A DNA stretch of 35,346 bases, taken from contig NZ_LFCV01000130.1 in the NCBI RefSeq assembly GCF_001037465.1, forward strand, positions 1 to 35,346, given 5' to 3'. A program made the translations under genes and the position numbers. Numbering within the stretch: the first letter of the stretch is position 1; each line of letters starts with the position of its first letter. This document shows positions 9,075 through 19,117 of this stretch, piece by piece. The notes under the pieces are model-generated. The model did no database searches. It was not told the origin of the DNA and worked only from the letters and a program-made list of their open reading frames with translations. Source of the DNA: Xenorhabdus khoisanae (GTDB lineage Bacteria; Pseudomonadota; Gammaproteobacteria; Enterobacterales; Enterobacteriaceae).

Positions 9075-9794
9075 TTAGTCTTCTAAATCACCACAGAAAC
9101 GATAACCTTCACCGTGGATGGTCGCAATAATTTCCGGGGTATCTGAGATCGATTCGAAATGTTTACGAATACGGCGGATAGTGACATCAACGGTACGATC
9201 GTGAGGTTTCAGTTCACGGCCCGTCATTTTTTTCAGCAATTCTGCACGGGTCTGAATTTTTCCTGGATTTTCACAGAAATGAAGCATCGCACGGAATTCA
9301 CTGCGTGGCAGCTTGTACTGATCTCCCATTGGGCTAACCAAAGAACGACTATTGATATCCAGCGTCCATCCGTTGAACTTGTAACTTTCAATTTGACGAC
9401 GCACATCATCTGAATAATGGTTCAGATTCATTGTTCGAGAAAGCAAGTTACGGGCGCGAATGGTTAATTCACGTGGGTTAAATGGCTTGGTGATATAATC
9501 ATCAGCGCCGATCTCAAGGCCAAGAATTTTATCCACTTCATTGTCACGGCCTGTTAAGAACATCAGCGCGACATTTGCCTGCTCACGTAATTCACGAGCA
9601 AGAAGTAACCCATTCTTACCTGGCAGATTGATATCCATAATCACTAAATTGATATCGTTATCTGACAGAATGTTGTGCATTTCTGAGCCGTCAGTGGCTT
9701 CATAAACGACATACCCTTCAGCTTCAAAAATGCTTTTGAGGGTATTGCGTGTGACAATTTCGTCTTCAACAATCAAAATGTGCGGGGTTTGCAT
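9075..9794 (-). CDS. arcA: Two-component response regulator ArcA
   Basis: ArcA is the OmpR-family regulator of aerobic and anaerobic respiratory control, phosphorylated by the membrane sensor ArcB. The 239-residue protein (E. coli 238) has a receiver domain with the acidic pair at 11-12 (VEDE), the phospho-acceptor Asp at 54 in [12 protein letters not shown], and a Lys in [13 protein letters not shown]. The winged-helix DNA-binding domain follows, ending [16 protein letters not shown] and [14 protein letters not shown]. An AGG lies eight bases before the ATG. No arcB is in this window, as expected. It is monocistronic, with a long upstream region. Confidence 0.98.
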   Translation of the reverse strand: MQTPHILIVEDEIVTRNTLKSIFEAEGYVVYEATDGSEMHNILSDNDINLVIMDINLPGKNGLLLARELREQANVALMFLTGRDNEVDKILGLEIGADDYITKPFNPRELTIRARNLLSRTMNLNHYSDDVRRQIESYKFNGWTLDINSRSLVSPMGDQYKLPRSEFRAMLHFCENPGKIQTRAELLKKMTGRELKPHDRTVDVTIRRIRKHFESISDTPEIIATIHGEGYRFCGDLED

Positions 9795-10388
9795 GGTTGC
9801 TACCTAAAATCGCTAAAAAACAGAATCTGTATGACATAAGCTGTTATTATTAAAAGAAAATACGCTGATCTTGTTCTGATTCACAGAAAACCAGCTCATG
9901 CCCAAAATAAATGTTTTGATATGTTTTACGCTAAAAGCCAGCGTTGCTTTTTTTGGAGGGTACATACCCGAAAAACCCGATTTAAACAAGGCACTATATT
10001 AGTCTATTAACAGCAATATAACAGCTAGTAATGCATTTGCCTTCTAAAAAAACTAACTTTTGTTGATACATATCAAAATCAATTGTAGCACGTTAACATT
10101 AATTGCAATTGTTAATTTTAGTTTAGAACATTTGTTATTAATTTGAATGAAATATGTTAACAGCTATCGTGAAAACCTGAATAGCAGAAAGGGTTGACTC
10201 AGCTCTCAAACGTCTAAACACGCATGTTTTTATCATAAAGATAAAACAATTACAAAATATGTTTTTTGTGAAATTAAATGCTAGAAAATAACCAAACCTG
10301 CCAGATAATGGTGTGTCCCTTTTGTCATATTTTGAATAATTACAGTACGGAAAATGACGCTTTTTTCTGCTTTCGCCATAAAAAATAT
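9795..10388. other. Intergenic region between arcA and the thr operon
   Basis: About 590 bases without a convincing gene. AAAAGC and GCTTTT at 9933-9951 form a short stem followed by a T-run on the + strand, a weak terminator-like element facing away from arcA. The rest is AT-rich and probably holds the arcA promoter and regulatory sites. No E. coli yjjY or yjtD equivalent was found. Confidence 0.35.
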
Positions 10389-10417
10389 TTGACATTGACC
10401 ACAGTTTAATTTAACCA
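10389..10417 (+). promoter_or_regulatory. thrLABC promoter
   Basis: TTGACA (10389-10394) is followed after 17 bases by TAACCA (10412-10417). The stretch TTTAACCAATA around the -10 is the same as in the E. coli thr promoter as I recall it, and the leader peptide starts about 40 bases downstream. The -10 is poor against consensus, as it is in E. coli. Confidence 0.7.
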
Positions 10418-10455
10418 ATAGGGGGTCAGACAAATTAAAAGACAGACAGGAAACT

Positions 10456-10542
10456 ATGCGCCATAACAGCCCGAAAAAAATGGTTACTACAAAAACCACC
10501 ACTACGATTACCACCGGAACCATGAGTTGCGGTGCGGGCTGA
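10456..10542 (+). CDS. thrL: thr operon leader peptide ThrL
   Basis: This 28-residue peptide is rich in Thr (11 in total), with an uninterrupted [11 protein letters not shown] run of regulatory codons and two Ile-type positions limited to one Ile. It ends SCGAG then TGA. AGGA lies seven to eight bases before the ATG. Ribosome stalling at these codons when charged tRNA-Thr or tRNA-Ile is scarce would prevent the downstream terminator from forming. It is longer than E. coli ThrL (21) but shares the terminal GAG. Confidence 0.95.
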   Translation: MRHNSPKKMVTTKTTTTITTGTMSCGAG

Positions 10543-10565
10543 CGCATACACATAAAACAATAATA

Positions 10566-10599
10566 AGCCCGTATCCCACAAGATACGGGCTTTTTTTTT
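10566..10599 (+). terminator. thr operon attenuator
   Basis: AGCCCGTATC and GATACGGGCT form a perfect 10-bp stem around CCACAA, followed by a run of nine T counted from the stem end, a textbook intrinsic terminator. CGGGCT at 10535-10540, overlapping the end of thrL, can instead pair with AGCCCG at 10566-10571 and would serve as the antiterminator. It lies between thrL and thrA, so it controls the whole operon. Confidence 0.93.
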
Positions 10600-10625
10600 G
10601 GACAAAAATAAGGAGAAGAATGTTA

Positions 10626-13112
10626 ATGCGAGTACTGAAATTTGGGGGCACCTCAGTTGCAAATCACCAGCGTGTACTGAGTGTTGCAAATATCGCCGAG
10701 AATGAGTTACTCCTTGGGCAAGTTGCCCTGGTGCTCTCTGCACCGGCAAAGATTACCAACCACCTCGTGGCGATGATCGAAAAAACGGTCGCAGGGCAAG
10801 ATATTGTTTCCAATATTAGCGATGCTACCCAAATTTTTGCCGATTTGCTGTCGGGATTGAAAGAACAACAAGCAGGATTTGCTTATGAACGTCTGAAAGG
10901 TGTCGTGGAACGCGAACTCGCCTATCTGAAACAAGCCCTGCATGGCATTTCCTTGTTGAGACAGTGCCCTGATAGTATTAACGCATCTCTGATCTGCTGT
11001 GGCGAAAAACTATCGATTGCCATTATGGAAGCGGTATTACAGGCCCGTGGTCATAAAGTAACTGTGATTGATCCCGTCAAAAACCTCCTGGCACATGGGC
11101 ATTATCTTGAATCTACCGTTGATATTCTTGAGTCTTCCAAGAGGATTGCGGAACTTAACATTCCTTCTGACCATATTATCCTGATGGCAGGTTTCACCGC
11201 TGGCAATGAAAACGGTGAATTGGTGGTATTGGGACGCAACGGCTCTGACTATTCAGCCGCAGTGCTGGCGGCATGTTTACGGGCAGACTGCTGCGAGATT
11301 TGGACTGACGTAGATGGCGTTTATACTTGCGACCCAAGAGCAGTTGCTGATGCCCGCTTGCTGAAAAGCATGTCATACCAAGAAGCGATGGAACTCTCTT
11401 ATTTTGGTGCTAAAGTCCTTCATCCCCGCACCATTGCGCCTATCGCCCAATTTCAAATTCCTTGCCTGATCAAAAATACGGCCAATCCTGATGCGGTGGG
11501 TACTTTCATTGGCAATGACATTGGCAATGAACGCATTGATGATGATCAAAAAGACGGGAACATGCCGATTAAGGGCATCACCAATCTGAACCACATGGCA
11601 ATGTTCAACGTTTCCGGCCCCGGTATGAAGGGCATGGTCGGGATGGCAGCACGGGTCTTTTCCGTTATGTCTCGCAAAGGTATTTCCGTTGTATTGATCA
11701 CGCAGTCTTCGTCGGAGTACAGCATCAGTTTCTGTGTACCGCAAAAAGAGCTGGAGAAGGCGCAAAAAGCATTAACGGAAGAGTTTTATCTGGAATTGAA
11801 AGATGGGGTGCTTGATCCGATTGACGTAATGGATAACCTTGCCATTATTTCTGTGGTTGGAGATGGCATGCGCACTCAGCGGGGTATTTCTGCCCGTTTC
11901 TTCTCCGCATTGACACGCGCTAATATCAACATTATCGCTATTGCACAGGGATCTTCTGAGCGTTCCATTTCCGCTGTCATTGAGAATGATGCGGCAACGA
12001 CTGCGGTTCGGCTCTGTCACCAAATGCTGTTCAACACCGCACAAGTGGTTGAAGTCTTCGTTGTCGGCGTGGGTGGTGTAGGAAATGCGTTGATAGAACA
12101 AATCCGCCGCCAGCAAGCATGGCTCAAGCAAAAACACATTGAACTACGGGTTTGTGGTATCGCTAATTCCCGCGCTTTGTTAACCGACATGCAAGGAATT
12201 TGTCTGGATAATTGGCAACAGGCACTCTCAGAGGCAACTGAACCTTTTAGCCTGAGTCGGTTGATCCGCCTTGAAAAAGAGTACCATTTGCTGAATCCGG
12301 TCATTGTTGACTGTACATCCAATCAAGCCATTGCAGAGCAATATGTCAGCTTCCTCAGCGACGGCTTTAACATTGTCACACCGAATAAAAAAGCCAATAC
12401 CCTGTCGATGAACTATTACCGCCAAATTCGTCAGGCCGCAGAAAAATCAAAGCGTAAATTCCTGTATGACACCAATGTAGGTGCCGGGTTGCCTGTTATT
12501 GAAAACTTACAGAATCTGCTCAATGCAGGCGATGAATTAGTCCAATTCAACGGCATTCTGTCTGGTTCTCTTTCCTACATCTTCGGTATGCTGGATGAAG
12601 GCATGACGCTTTCACAGGCCACCCTGCTGGCGAAAGAGAAAGGTTTTACGGAGCCAGACCCACGAGATGATCTCTCCGGCATGGATGTTGCCCGCAAGCT
12701 GCTGATTCTAGCCCGTGAAGCAGGTTATGAAATGGAGCTGGAAGATATCCATGTTGAACCCGTATTGCCAGCTTCATTCGATTCCAGTGGCAATGTCGAC
12801 AAGTTCCTGCAACATTTACCGCAGTTGGATCAGGAATTCAGTCAACGTGCGGCAGATGCAGCAGAACAAGGAAAAGTTTTACGTTATGTTGGCATCATCG
12901 AACAAAGCCGTTGTATGGTGAAAATTGTCGCTGTTGACGGCAACGATCCACTCTATAAAGTCAAAAATGGTGAAAACGCACTGGCTTTCTATACCCGTTA
13001 TTATCAACCCATACCGCTGGTGTTGCGTGGTTATGGTGCAGGGAATGATGTGACGGCAGCAGGGGTTTTTGCTGATATATTACGCACTCTGTCATGGAAA
13101 TTGGGGGTTTAA
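10626..13112 (+). CDS. thrA: Bifunctional aspartokinase I / homoserine dehydrogenase I
   Basis: This enzyme catalyses the first and third steps from aspartate to threonine. The 828-residue protein (E. coli 820) begins [15 protein letters not shown], with the aspartokinase KFGGTSV at 5-11, then [13 protein letters not shown] and two ACT regulatory modules around 320-455. The C-terminal homoserine dehydrogenase starts with the Rossmann motif [13 protein letters not shown] near 475 and has NKKANTLS and [20 protein letters not shown]. Start choice: ATG at 10626 gives the family N-terminus; ATG at 10620 is in frame and also lies near AGGAG (10611-10615), so it cannot be excluded. The thrB start overlaps its stop by one base. 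Confidence 0.97.
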   Translation: MRVLKFGGTSVANHQRVLSVANIAENELLLGQVALVLSAPAKITNHLVAMIEKTVAGQDIVSNISDATQIFADLLSGLKEQQAGFAYERLKGVVERELAYLKQALHGISLLRQCPDSINASLICCGEKLSIAIMEAVLQARGHKVTVIDPVKNLLAHGHYLESTVDILESSKRIAELNIPSDHIILMAGFTAGNENGELVVLGRNGSDYSAAVLAACLRADCCEIWTDVDGVYTCDPRAVADARLLKSMSYQEAMELSYFGAKVLHPRTIAPIAQFQIPCLIKNTANPDAVGTFIGNDIGNERIDDDQKDGNMPIKGITNLNHMAMFNVSGPGMKGMVGMAARVFSVMSRKGISVVLITQSSSEYSISFCVPQKELEKAQKALTEEFYLELKDGVLDPIDVMDNLAIISVVGDGMRTQRGISARFFSALTRANINIIAIAQGSSERSISAVIENDAATTAVRLCHQMLFNTAQVVEVFVVGVGGVGNALIEQIRRQQAWLKQKHIELRVCGIANSRALLTDMQGICLDNWQQALSEATEPFSLSRLIRLEKEYHLLNPVIVDCTSNQAIAEQYVSFLSDGFNIVTPNKKANTLSMNYYRQIRQAAEKSKRKFLYDTNVGAGLPVIENLQNLLNAGDELVQFNGILSGSLSYIFGMLDEGMTLSQATLLAKEKGFTEPDPRDDLSGMDVARKLLILAREAGYEMELEDIHVEPVLPASFDSSGNVDKFLQHLPQLDQEFSQRAADAAEQGKVLRYVGIIEQSRCMVKIVAVDGNDPLYKVKNGENALAFYTRYYQPIPLVLRGYGAGNDVTAAGVFADILRTLSWKLGV

Positions 13113-14044
13113 TGGTTGTCAGGGTTTATGCGCCTGCCTCTATCGGGAACGTTGGCGTCGGATTTGATGTGCTTGGCGCAGCGGTTTCTCCCGTTGATGG
13201 CTCGTTGCTTGGAGATTGTGTCTCCGTAAGTAAAGCTGAAAGTTTCAGTCTGAATAACAAAGGACGATTTGTCGGCAAACTACCTGCCGATCCAAAACAT
13301 AATATTGTCTATCAATGCTGGCAGCTTTTTTGTCAACGGCTGGGAAAAGAGCTCACCGTTGCCATGACATTAGAGAAAAACATGCCGATTGGTTCAGGAT
13401 TAGGCTCCAGTGCCTGTTCTGTGGTCGCCAGTTTGGTGGCCTTGAATGAATATGAAGGCCGTCCTTTTAGCCGCAACCAATTGCTGGACATGATGGGAGA
13501 ATTAGAAGGACGCATTTCTGGCGGTGTTCACTACGATAATGTCGCTCCCTGCTATTTGGGGGGATTACAGCTGATATTGTCTCAGGATGAACCTCTTTGC
13601 CAGACAGTGCCTGCATTTGATGATTGGTTATGGGTAATGGCTTATCCCGGCATCAAAGTTTCTACGGCAGAAGCCAGGGCGATCCTGCCGCAGCATTACT
13701 CCCGCAAGGACATCATTGATCACGGACGTTATTTTTCCGGTTTCATTCATGCCTGCCATACCCAACAATCAGATCTGGCTGTCAAATTGATAAAAGATGT
13801 TGTTGCAGAGCCGTATCGCACTCAACTCTTGCCCGGTTTTGCCAACGCACGCGAAGCAGTCAAAAAGTTGGGCGCACTGGTATGCAGTATTTCCGGTTCA
13901 GGCCCCACACTCTTTGCGATTTGTCATGAAATGGCAGTCGCAGAAGAAGTCGCACAGTGGCTGCAACAGCATTACGTACAAAATGATGAAGGTTTTGTCC
14001 ATATTTGCCGTCTGGATCTCGCAGGCGCACGACAAGTAGAGTAA
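13112..14044 (+). CDS. thrB: Homoserine kinase
   Basis: A GHMP-family kinase that phosphorylates L-homoserine, the substrate step before threonine synthase. At 310 residues it has the usual length. The N-terminus [17 protein letters not shown] and the ATP-loop [10 protein letters not shown] (92-101) are typical, as is the late SGSGPTLFA. The ATG shares its A with the thrA stop codon (TAATG), a translational coupling known for this operon. An upstream in-frame ATG at 13094 lies inside thrA and is rejected. Confidence 0.97.
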   Translation: MVVRVYAPASIGNVGVGFDVLGAAVSPVDGSLLGDCVSVSKAESFSLNNKGRFVGKLPADPKHNIVYQCWQLFCQRLGKELTVAMTLEKNMPIGSGLGSSACSVVASLVALNEYEGRPFSRNQLLDMMGELEGRISGGVHYDNVAPCYLGGLQLILSQDEPLCQTVPAFDDWLWVMAYPGIKVSTAEARAILPQHYSRKDIIDHGRYFSGFIHACHTQQSDLAVKLIKDVVAEPYRTQLLPGFANAREAVKKLGALVCSISGSGPTLFAICHEMAVAEEVAQWLQQHYVQNDEGFVHICRLDLAGARQVE

Positions 14045-14046
14045 CC

Positions 14047-15339
14047 ATGAAACTATATAACTTAAAAGACAGCAGCGAGCAGGTTAGTTTTTCACAGGCG
14101 GTAAAACAGGGATTGGGCAAACAACAAGGGCTCTTTTTTCCACAGGATTTACCAGAATTCAGCCGTGATGAGATCAACGAATTATTAAAATTAGATTTTG
14201 TCAGCCGTAGCCAACGAATTCTGGCAGCGTTTATTGGTGATGAGATCCCCGCAGAGCAATTGGCTGCCCGGGTTAAAAATGCATTTGCCTTTCCTGCTCC
14301 GGTAACAAATGTTGAAGATGATATCGCTTCACTGGAGCTATATCACGGGCCAACATTGGCCTTCAAAGATTTTGGCGGCCGTTTCATGGCACAAATTCTT
14401 GCACAAATTGCAGGAGAACAGCCTGTCACTATTTTAACTGCCACATCCGGTGATACCGGCGCTGCCGTTGCCCATGCTTTCTATGGTTTGAATAATGTAC
14501 AGGTCGTGATCCTTTATCCCGAAGGCAAGATTAGCCCATTACAGGAAAAACTTTTCTGTACGCTAGGCAACAATATTCACACGGTTGCCATAAAAAGCGA
14601 TTTCGACGCTTGTCAGGCATTAGTCAAACAGGCTTTTGATGATGAAGAACTGAAACATGCCCTGCATCTCAATTCAGCTAACTCCATTAATATCAGCCGA
14701 TTGTTGGCACAAATCTGTTATTACTTTGAAGCAGTGGCGCAAATCCCCGCGGAGAAGCGTGAACAATTAGTCATTTCCGTGCCAAGCGGTAATTTCGGTA
14801 ATTTAACCGCAGGGCTGCTGGCGAAATCGCTGGGGCTACCGGTAAAACGTTTTATCGCGGCAACCAACGTTAATGACACTGTTCCCCGTTATTTGGCAGA
14901 AGGCACATGGCAACCACACCAAACCATTGCGACACTTTCCAATGCAATGGATGTCAGCCAGCCCAATAACTGGCCGCGTATTGAAGAACTGTTCAAGCGC
15001 AAAGGCTGGGCACTGAGTGACTTGGCTAACGGTGTGGTGGATGACAAAATCACCCAGAGCACCATGCGCGAACTCGCAGCCAAAGGCTACATTTCCGAAC
15101 CACATGCTGCCGTCGCTTACCGTGTCCTGCGTGATCAATTGCAGGAAGGAGAATATGGTTTATTCTTGGGTACTGCACATCCCGCGAAATTCAAAGAAAG
15201 CGTCGAAGCAACCCTCGGCCAGGCATTACCGTTGCCACAAGAATTAGCTGAACGTGCGGATATGGATTTGTTATCTCACTTTATGCCTGCTGGTTTTGCT
15301 ACCTTGCGTGAATTTTTGATGGAAAGAGCACCGAAATAA
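14047..15339 (+). CDS. thrC: Threonine synthase
   Basis: A PLP enzyme that converts O-phosphohomoserine to L-threonine, the last step of the operon. The 430-residue protein (E. coli 428) starts MKLYNLKD two bases after the thrB stop. The PLP Lys is K107 in GPTLAFKDFGG. TATSGDTGAA and SVPSGNFGNLTAG are the phosphate and cofactor-binding loops. The start at 14005 suggested by the open frame lies inside thrB and would add 14 residues not seen in the family. Confidence 0.97.
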   Translation: MKLYNLKDSSEQVSFSQAVKQGLGKQQGLFFPQDLPEFSRDEINELLKLDFVSRSQRILAAFIGDEIPAEQLAARVKNAFAFPAPVTNVEDDIASLELYHGPTLAFKDFGGRFMAQILAQIAGEQPVTILTATSGDTGAAVAHAFYGLNNVQVVILYPEGKISPLQEKLFCTLGNNIHTVAIKSDFDACQALVKQAFDDEELKHALHLNSANSINISRLLAQICYYFEAVAQIPAEKREQLVISVPSGNFGNLTAGLLAKSLGLPVKRFIAATNVNDTVPRYLAEGTWQPHQTIATLSNAMDVSQPNNWPRIEELFKRKGWALSDLANGVVDDKITQSTMRELAAKGYISEPHAAVAYRVLRDQLQEGEYGLFLGTAHPAKFKESVEATLGQALPLPQELAERADMDLLSHFMPAGFATLREFLMERAPK

Positions 15340-15347
15340 TATGGAAC

Positions 15348-15381
15348 TTATCACTCCACCTTTAAATAGGTGGAGTGATAA
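15348..15381. terminator. Terminator after thrC
   Basis: TTATCACTCCACCT and its exact complement form a 14-bp stem around TTAAAT, nine bases after the thrC stop and before the convergent toxin-like operon. The following sequence is AT-rich, though not a clean T-run, so it can serve either direction. Confidence 0.8.
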
Positions 15382-15397
15382 TTTATATTGAATATTA

Positions 15398-16165
15398 TTA
15401 AAAAAAGCTGGTGTATAAAAAGGCCATTGTCAATAAGCCAGCATTGCATTGTGATAGTTCTTTAATAAATTTGCTAGTCTTAGTACTAGCAGCAAAGCTA
15501 GCAGAATAATGAGGTGAGTGGGTCATATTCATAGCACAATACGTAGCAGGTGACACTATTTCTCTTGGCAACTGAGGAAGCTGTGAAAAAGCGCTGACGT
15601 TTGCCGTTGTTTGAACTGCTTGATACAGCGGGTTAGATATAGAATGAGTAGTACCGTAGTCACCGCTGTTCGGATCATATTCATACACATCAACTCCGCG
15701 AATTTGCGTGACAGAAATACCATTAAATGCCGCATATTCTCGTTGTTCTTCATAAGCGTTCAGCAGCTTCAGATAACGCCGATCGCCTGTACGAGCATAA
15801 AAAGCCTGTAATGATAAAACCACACTATAAAAATTAGCGGTTGGGCGTATATTATAGACGTAGAATGGCTCTTCGTCAGGAGAAGACATCTCGACTCCCC
15901 ATCTAATAGCTTGTTCTTCATTTGTGGTCGTTGCGACAAATGCTGAACCTTCAGCGGGCTGATCAGCTCCCAAACTGTAATTTTGAATATGCTCCGCAAG
16001 ATCCGCATTCGTTCCCCAGGGATGAAATCCCCCATTTTGGATAAATATTTGCTGTGGAGGACGAGAATCTGCTCTATAAACTTGAACAATGTTTTGTTGA
16101 GCCAGAGATTGAGCTGTGTATAAGAATAAAATACACAACAGCGTAAACAATTTTTTAATTCTCAT
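15398..16165 (-). CDS. Pertussis-toxin-S1-like ADP-ribosyltransferase (ArtA/PltA type)
   Basis: A predicted secreted mono-ADP-ribosyltransferase, 255 residues. After a signal peptide (cleavage expected near LAQQ, 22-24) comes VYRADSRPP with the NAD-binding Arg at 31, matching the VYRYDSRPP of pertussis toxin S1. H59 in ADLAEHI aligns with S1 His35, SAFVATT (74-80) takes the place of S1 SAFVSTS, and the catalytic Q-x-E is QRE at 141-143, followed by Y as in S1. The whole active site is therefore present. S1 Cys41 has no counterpart, but two C-terminal cysteines (210, 240) could form a disulfide. GGAG lies seven bases before the ATG. The upstream gene is 62 bases away on the same strand. The target is probably a G-protein alpha subunit by family analogy; not shown here. 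Confidence 0.9.
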   Translation of the reverse strand: MRIKKLFTLLCILFLYTAQSLAQQNIVQVYRADSRPPQQIFIQNGGFHPWGTNADLAEHIQNYSLGADQPAEGSAFVATTTNEEQAIRWGVEMSSPDEEPFYVYNIRPTANFYSVVLSLQAFYARTGDRRYLKLLNAYEEQREYAAFNGISVTQIRGVDVYEYDPNSGDYGTTHSISNPLYQAVQTTANVSAFSQLPQLPREIVSPATYCAMNMTHSPHYSASFAASTKTSKFIKELSQCNAGLLTMAFLYTSFF

Positions 16166-16227
16166 TAAATGCTCCCCCGTTAGGATTTTATAAATTTTCA
16201 GAGAGACCAGATCAAAAAAGTTATTTA

Positions 16228-16683
16228 TTATTCTGCCGGGAACATAGCCTTAACTGAATTAAATTGTGGCCCTTTGTATCCACTAGGTCCCCAGGGGGTA
16301 CATTGAAATCCTTTGTCGTCGTCAAGGAGTGTGACCAGCTGTCCGCTGGCTTGGGCAGCTAAGATAGTTGCGTAAGCATTTTTTCCACTGTCATAATCGG
16401 TTCTTAACTTGCTGTGAGACCAATATATTTTTGCATCCTTACTCGAATGTCGTCCTTTTGGTGACAACCAAATTGCCCATTCATTCCAGTCATTAGCGTT
16501 TGACCACACTCCAACAACATAACCCTGCCCACATTCCTTCATATTTTCGATTAAATACTTAGTTGATTTGCTTGTGTCTGTTATAGCCAGATGTTCTCTG
16601 ACTGCCTCTTTTCCTGTTTCTTTCCCATTGGATGAATAACTTATTAACATAGGTATCAATAAGAACAATGCATATGTTTTCAT
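16228..16683 (-). CDS. Small secreted protein upstream of the ADP-ribosyltransferase, possible B-type subunit
   Basis: A 151-residue protein with an N-terminal hydrophobic stretch (5-17) consistent with a signal peptide, although no classical Ala-X-Ala cleavage site is obvious. The mature part is rich in Trp, Gly and Tyr and has two cysteines (51 and 128) that could pair. The segment AYATILAAQASGQLVTLL followed by a Cys-containing loop recalls the B subunits of ArtAB and subtilase-type toxins, where a helix packs against an OB-fold; this resemblance is from memory and weak. GGAG precedes the ATG. Co-directional with and 62 bases ahead of the ADP-ribosyltransferase gene, it most likely forms an operon with it. 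It could instead be a chaperone or an unrelated exported protein. Confidence 0.6.
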   Translation of the reverse strand: MKTYALFLLIPMLISYSSNGKETGKEAVREHLAITDTSKSTKYLIENMKECGQGYVVGVWSNANDWNEWAIWLSPKGRHSSKDAKIYWSHSKLRTDYDSGKNAYATILAAQASGQLVTLLDDDKGFQCTPWGPSGYKGPQFNSVKAMFPAE

Positions 16684-17103
16684 AATATTTCTCCAGATGA
16701 TGGTAATTTGTGGGATAAAACTTCACTACATGAAGAAGTTTTAACATAACCTAAGCATTTTTTCGTAAGGACGAAAATATCCAGCGATAGAGTTGTAAGT
16801 TACTAGAAATTTAGCGAGGTTATTATTAACATAGTTTTAACATATGGAATTGTCAAATTACGTTATTAGTTTATTGGAAAGTAAAATCTTCAAGATGAAG
16901 TTTTCCATGTTGTACTGATGTTTCAGGAAGGAATTCAGATTGGTTGAGTAGTGAATAGGTAGATAGTGAATTTTTTATAAAGTATATGTAACTTAATTGT
17001 TGCTACCCCATCGGTGTTTTTTACATGCTAATTTTGCTTCAATATAGCTCTTTGTCACCACCGGATGGGGATAAATATACAATTATTTTATAGGAATAAA
17101 AAT
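16684..17103. other. Intergenic region between the toxin-like operon and yaaA
   Basis: About 420 AT-rich bases with no gene. It probably holds the promoter for the toxin-like operon. ACCCCATCGGTG (17005-17016) and CACCGGATGGGG (about 17059-17070) are near-complementary with one bulged base and enclose some 42 bases. They may form a long stem-loop downstream of yaaA, possibly part of its terminator or a decayed small mobile repeat. Confidence 0.4.
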
Positions 17104-17883
17104 TTAACTCTGTTCATGTCGCTTAAACACCAGCTCATTCCCTTTAGAAAGGGATTCATCAAAAGTATATCCTTCCAGATTGAACTCCACCAGCCGAGCC
17201 GGATCAGTCAATTGATTCTGAATAATAAAGCGGCTCATCAATCCACGGGCTTTTTTGGCGTAGAAACTAATGACTTTGTACTTGCCATTTTTTTCATCCA
17301 GAAAAACAGGCTTGATAATTCTGGCTGCCAGCTTTTTGGTATTCACCGATTTGAAATATTCATCTGATGCCAGATTGACCAGAATTTCATCGTCTTGTTG
17401 TTCCAATGCAGCATTCAATTGATCAGTGATACGATCCCCCCAAAACTGATACAGATCTTTACCACGCAGATTTTCCAGTTTAATTCCCATTTCCAAGCGA
17501 TAAGGCTGCATCAAATCGAGAGGACGCAAAACGCCATACAAACCGGACAAAATTCTCAAATGCGTCTGGGCAAAGTCGAAATCATCCGCTGAGAAAGTTT
17601 CGGCCTGCATACCGGTATAGACATCACCTTTAAACGCTAAAATTGCCTGACGGGCATTTTCTGGTGTGAAATTTGGCTGCCACTCACCAAAACGGGCAGC
17701 ATTCAGGCCCGCCAATTTATCACTAATGCTCATCAGACTGCCGATTTGCGCAGGGGTTAAAGTGCGGCAAACTTCAATCAATTGCTGAGATTCTCCCAGT
17801 AATTCCGGCTGGCTATATTTTTCTGTTGCAAGTGGGCTTACATAATCGAGTGTTTTTGCAGGTGAAATAGTAATAAGCATCAT
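17104..17883 (-). CDS. yaaA: Peroxide-stress protein YaaA (UPF0246/DUF328)
   Basis: In E. coli YaaA lowers unincorporated iron during H2O2 stress under OxyR control. The 259-residue protein matches the family length (258) and is conserved throughout: [65 protein letters not shown] and [16 protein letters not shown]. The ATG at 17883 has AGGA six bases upstream; the next codon is also ATG (17880), which gives the 258-residue form. An earlier in-frame start at 17913 has no such site. yaaX and yaaJ, its E. coli neighbours, are absent. Confidence 0.95.
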   Translation of the reverse strand: MMLITISPAKTLDYVSPLATEKYSQPELLGESQQLIEVCRTLTPAQIGSLMSISDKLAGLNAARFGEWQPNFTPENARQAILAFKGDVYTGMQAETFSADDFDFAQTHLRILSGLYGVLRPLDLMQPYRLEMGIKLENLRGKDLYQFWGDRITDQLNAALEQQDDEILVNLASDEYFKSVNTKKLAARIIKPVFLDEKNGKYKVISFYAKKARGLMSRFIIQNQLTDPARLVEFNLEGYTFDESLSKGNELVFKRHEQS

Positions 17884-18052
17884 TTTTTTCCTAGTAATCC
17901 AGACTTTCTCCACTTTAGCAAAAAAGAACGGAAAGAGGAGAATCTCAGCGATAGGATTTTCCTACCTTACAGCCGCGCTTGACCATGTTATTATCACGGG
18001 ATGGCGAGGCAATGTTGCCAAAGATTTTACGTATAACGATGAGATATTAAAC

Positions 18053-19006
18053 ATGACCGATAAACTGACTTCCCTGCGTAAACTGACCACAGTAGTAGCA
18101 GATACCGGGGATATCGCGGCTATGAAACTGTATCAGCCGCAAGATGCGACCACCAACCCTTCTCTGATTTTGAATGCAGCTCAAATCCCAGAATATCGCC
18201 AACTGATTGATGAAGCCGTCGAATGGGCGCGTGGTCAAAGCGATTCCCGTGAACAGCAAATTATCGATGCCGGCGACAAATTGGCAGTTAACATTGGTCT
18301 GGAAATTCTGAAACTGATCCCAGGTCGTATTTCTACTGAAGTTGATGCTCGTCTATCTTATGACACCGAAGCAAGCGTAGCGAAAGCAAAACGCCTGATC
18401 AAACTGTACAACGAAGCAGGCATCAGCAACGACCGCATCCTGATCAAACTGGCTTCCACATGGCAGGGCATCCGTGCTGCTGAACAATTGGAAAAAGAAG
18501 GTATCAACTGTAACCTGACCCTGCTGTTCTCCTTTGCCCAAGCGCGTGCTTGTGCAGAAGCCGGTGTCTACCTGATTTCTCCATTCGTTGGCCGTATCCT
18601 TGACTGGTACAAAGCAAACGGCGACAAGAAAGAATTCGCACCACACGAAGATCCAGGTGTGGTTTCTGTTTCTGAAATTTACCAATACTACAAAGAGCAC
18701 GGTTATAACACGGTTGTAATGGGTGCAAGTTTCCGTAACTCTGGTGAAATTCTGGAACTGGCTGGCTGCGACCGTCTGACCATCTCTCCTGCCTTGCTGA
18801 AAGAACTGTCTGAAGCAGAAGGTGAAGTTGAGCGCAAACTGGGTTATGAAGGCGAAATTAAAGTACGCCCGGAACCATTGACTGAAGCTGAGTTCTACTG
18901 GGACCACCACCAAGATGCAATGGCAACTGAAAAACTGGCGGAAGGTATCCGTAAGTTTGCCGTAGACCAAGGCAAACTTGAGAGCATGATCGCTGATCTG
19001 CTGTAA
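18053..19006 (+). CDS. talB: Transaldolase B
   Basis: The pentose-phosphate enzyme that moves a dihydroxyacetone unit from sedoheptulose-7-phosphate to glyceraldehyde-3-phosphate. At 317 residues it equals E. coli TalB. The Schiff-base Lys is K132 in [20 protein letters not shown] near 31-38 and the phosphate-binding GASFRN in the C-terminal half are present. Codon use is strongly biased to the major codons (CTG, GGT, CGT), as expected of a highly expressed gene and unlike its neighbours. Confidence 0.98.
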   Translation: MTDKLTSLRKLTTVVADTGDIAAMKLYQPQDATTNPSLILNAAQIPEYRQLIDEAVEWARGQSDSREQQIIDAGDKLAVNIGLEILKLIPGRISTEVDARLSYDTEASVAKAKRLIKLYNEAGISNDRILIKLASTWQGIRAAEQLEKEGINCNLTLLFSFAQARACAEAGVYLISPFVGRILDWYKANGDKKEFAPHEDPGVVSVSEIYQYYKEHGYNTVVMGASFRNSGEILELAGCDRLTISPALLKELSEAEGEVERKLGYEGEIKVRPEPLTEAEFYWDHHQDAMATEKLAEGIRKFAVDQGKLESMIADLL

Positions 19007-19037
19007 TCTCAAACGAGACGCTATTTTTTCTTATACC

Positions 19038-19068
19038 AAGGCGACATAATGAGTCGCCTTTTGTTTTT
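19038..19068 (+). terminator. talB terminator
   Basis: AAGGCGAC and GTCGCCTT form an 8-bp stem with loop ATAATGA followed by TTGTTTTT, 31 bases after the talB stop. It lies before the mog start, so mog probably has its own promoter or depends on readthrough. Confidence 0.88.
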
Positions 19069-19117
19069 CATTTCATCAATAACATTTTCTCTATTTTTAT
19101 CATTAATTGAGGTTCGT

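Noticed and set aside
15345-15385. CRISPR-like short palindromic repeat
   Set aside because: Single palindromes such as this occur only once each; no array of repeats with spacers exists anywhere in the window. It is a terminator.
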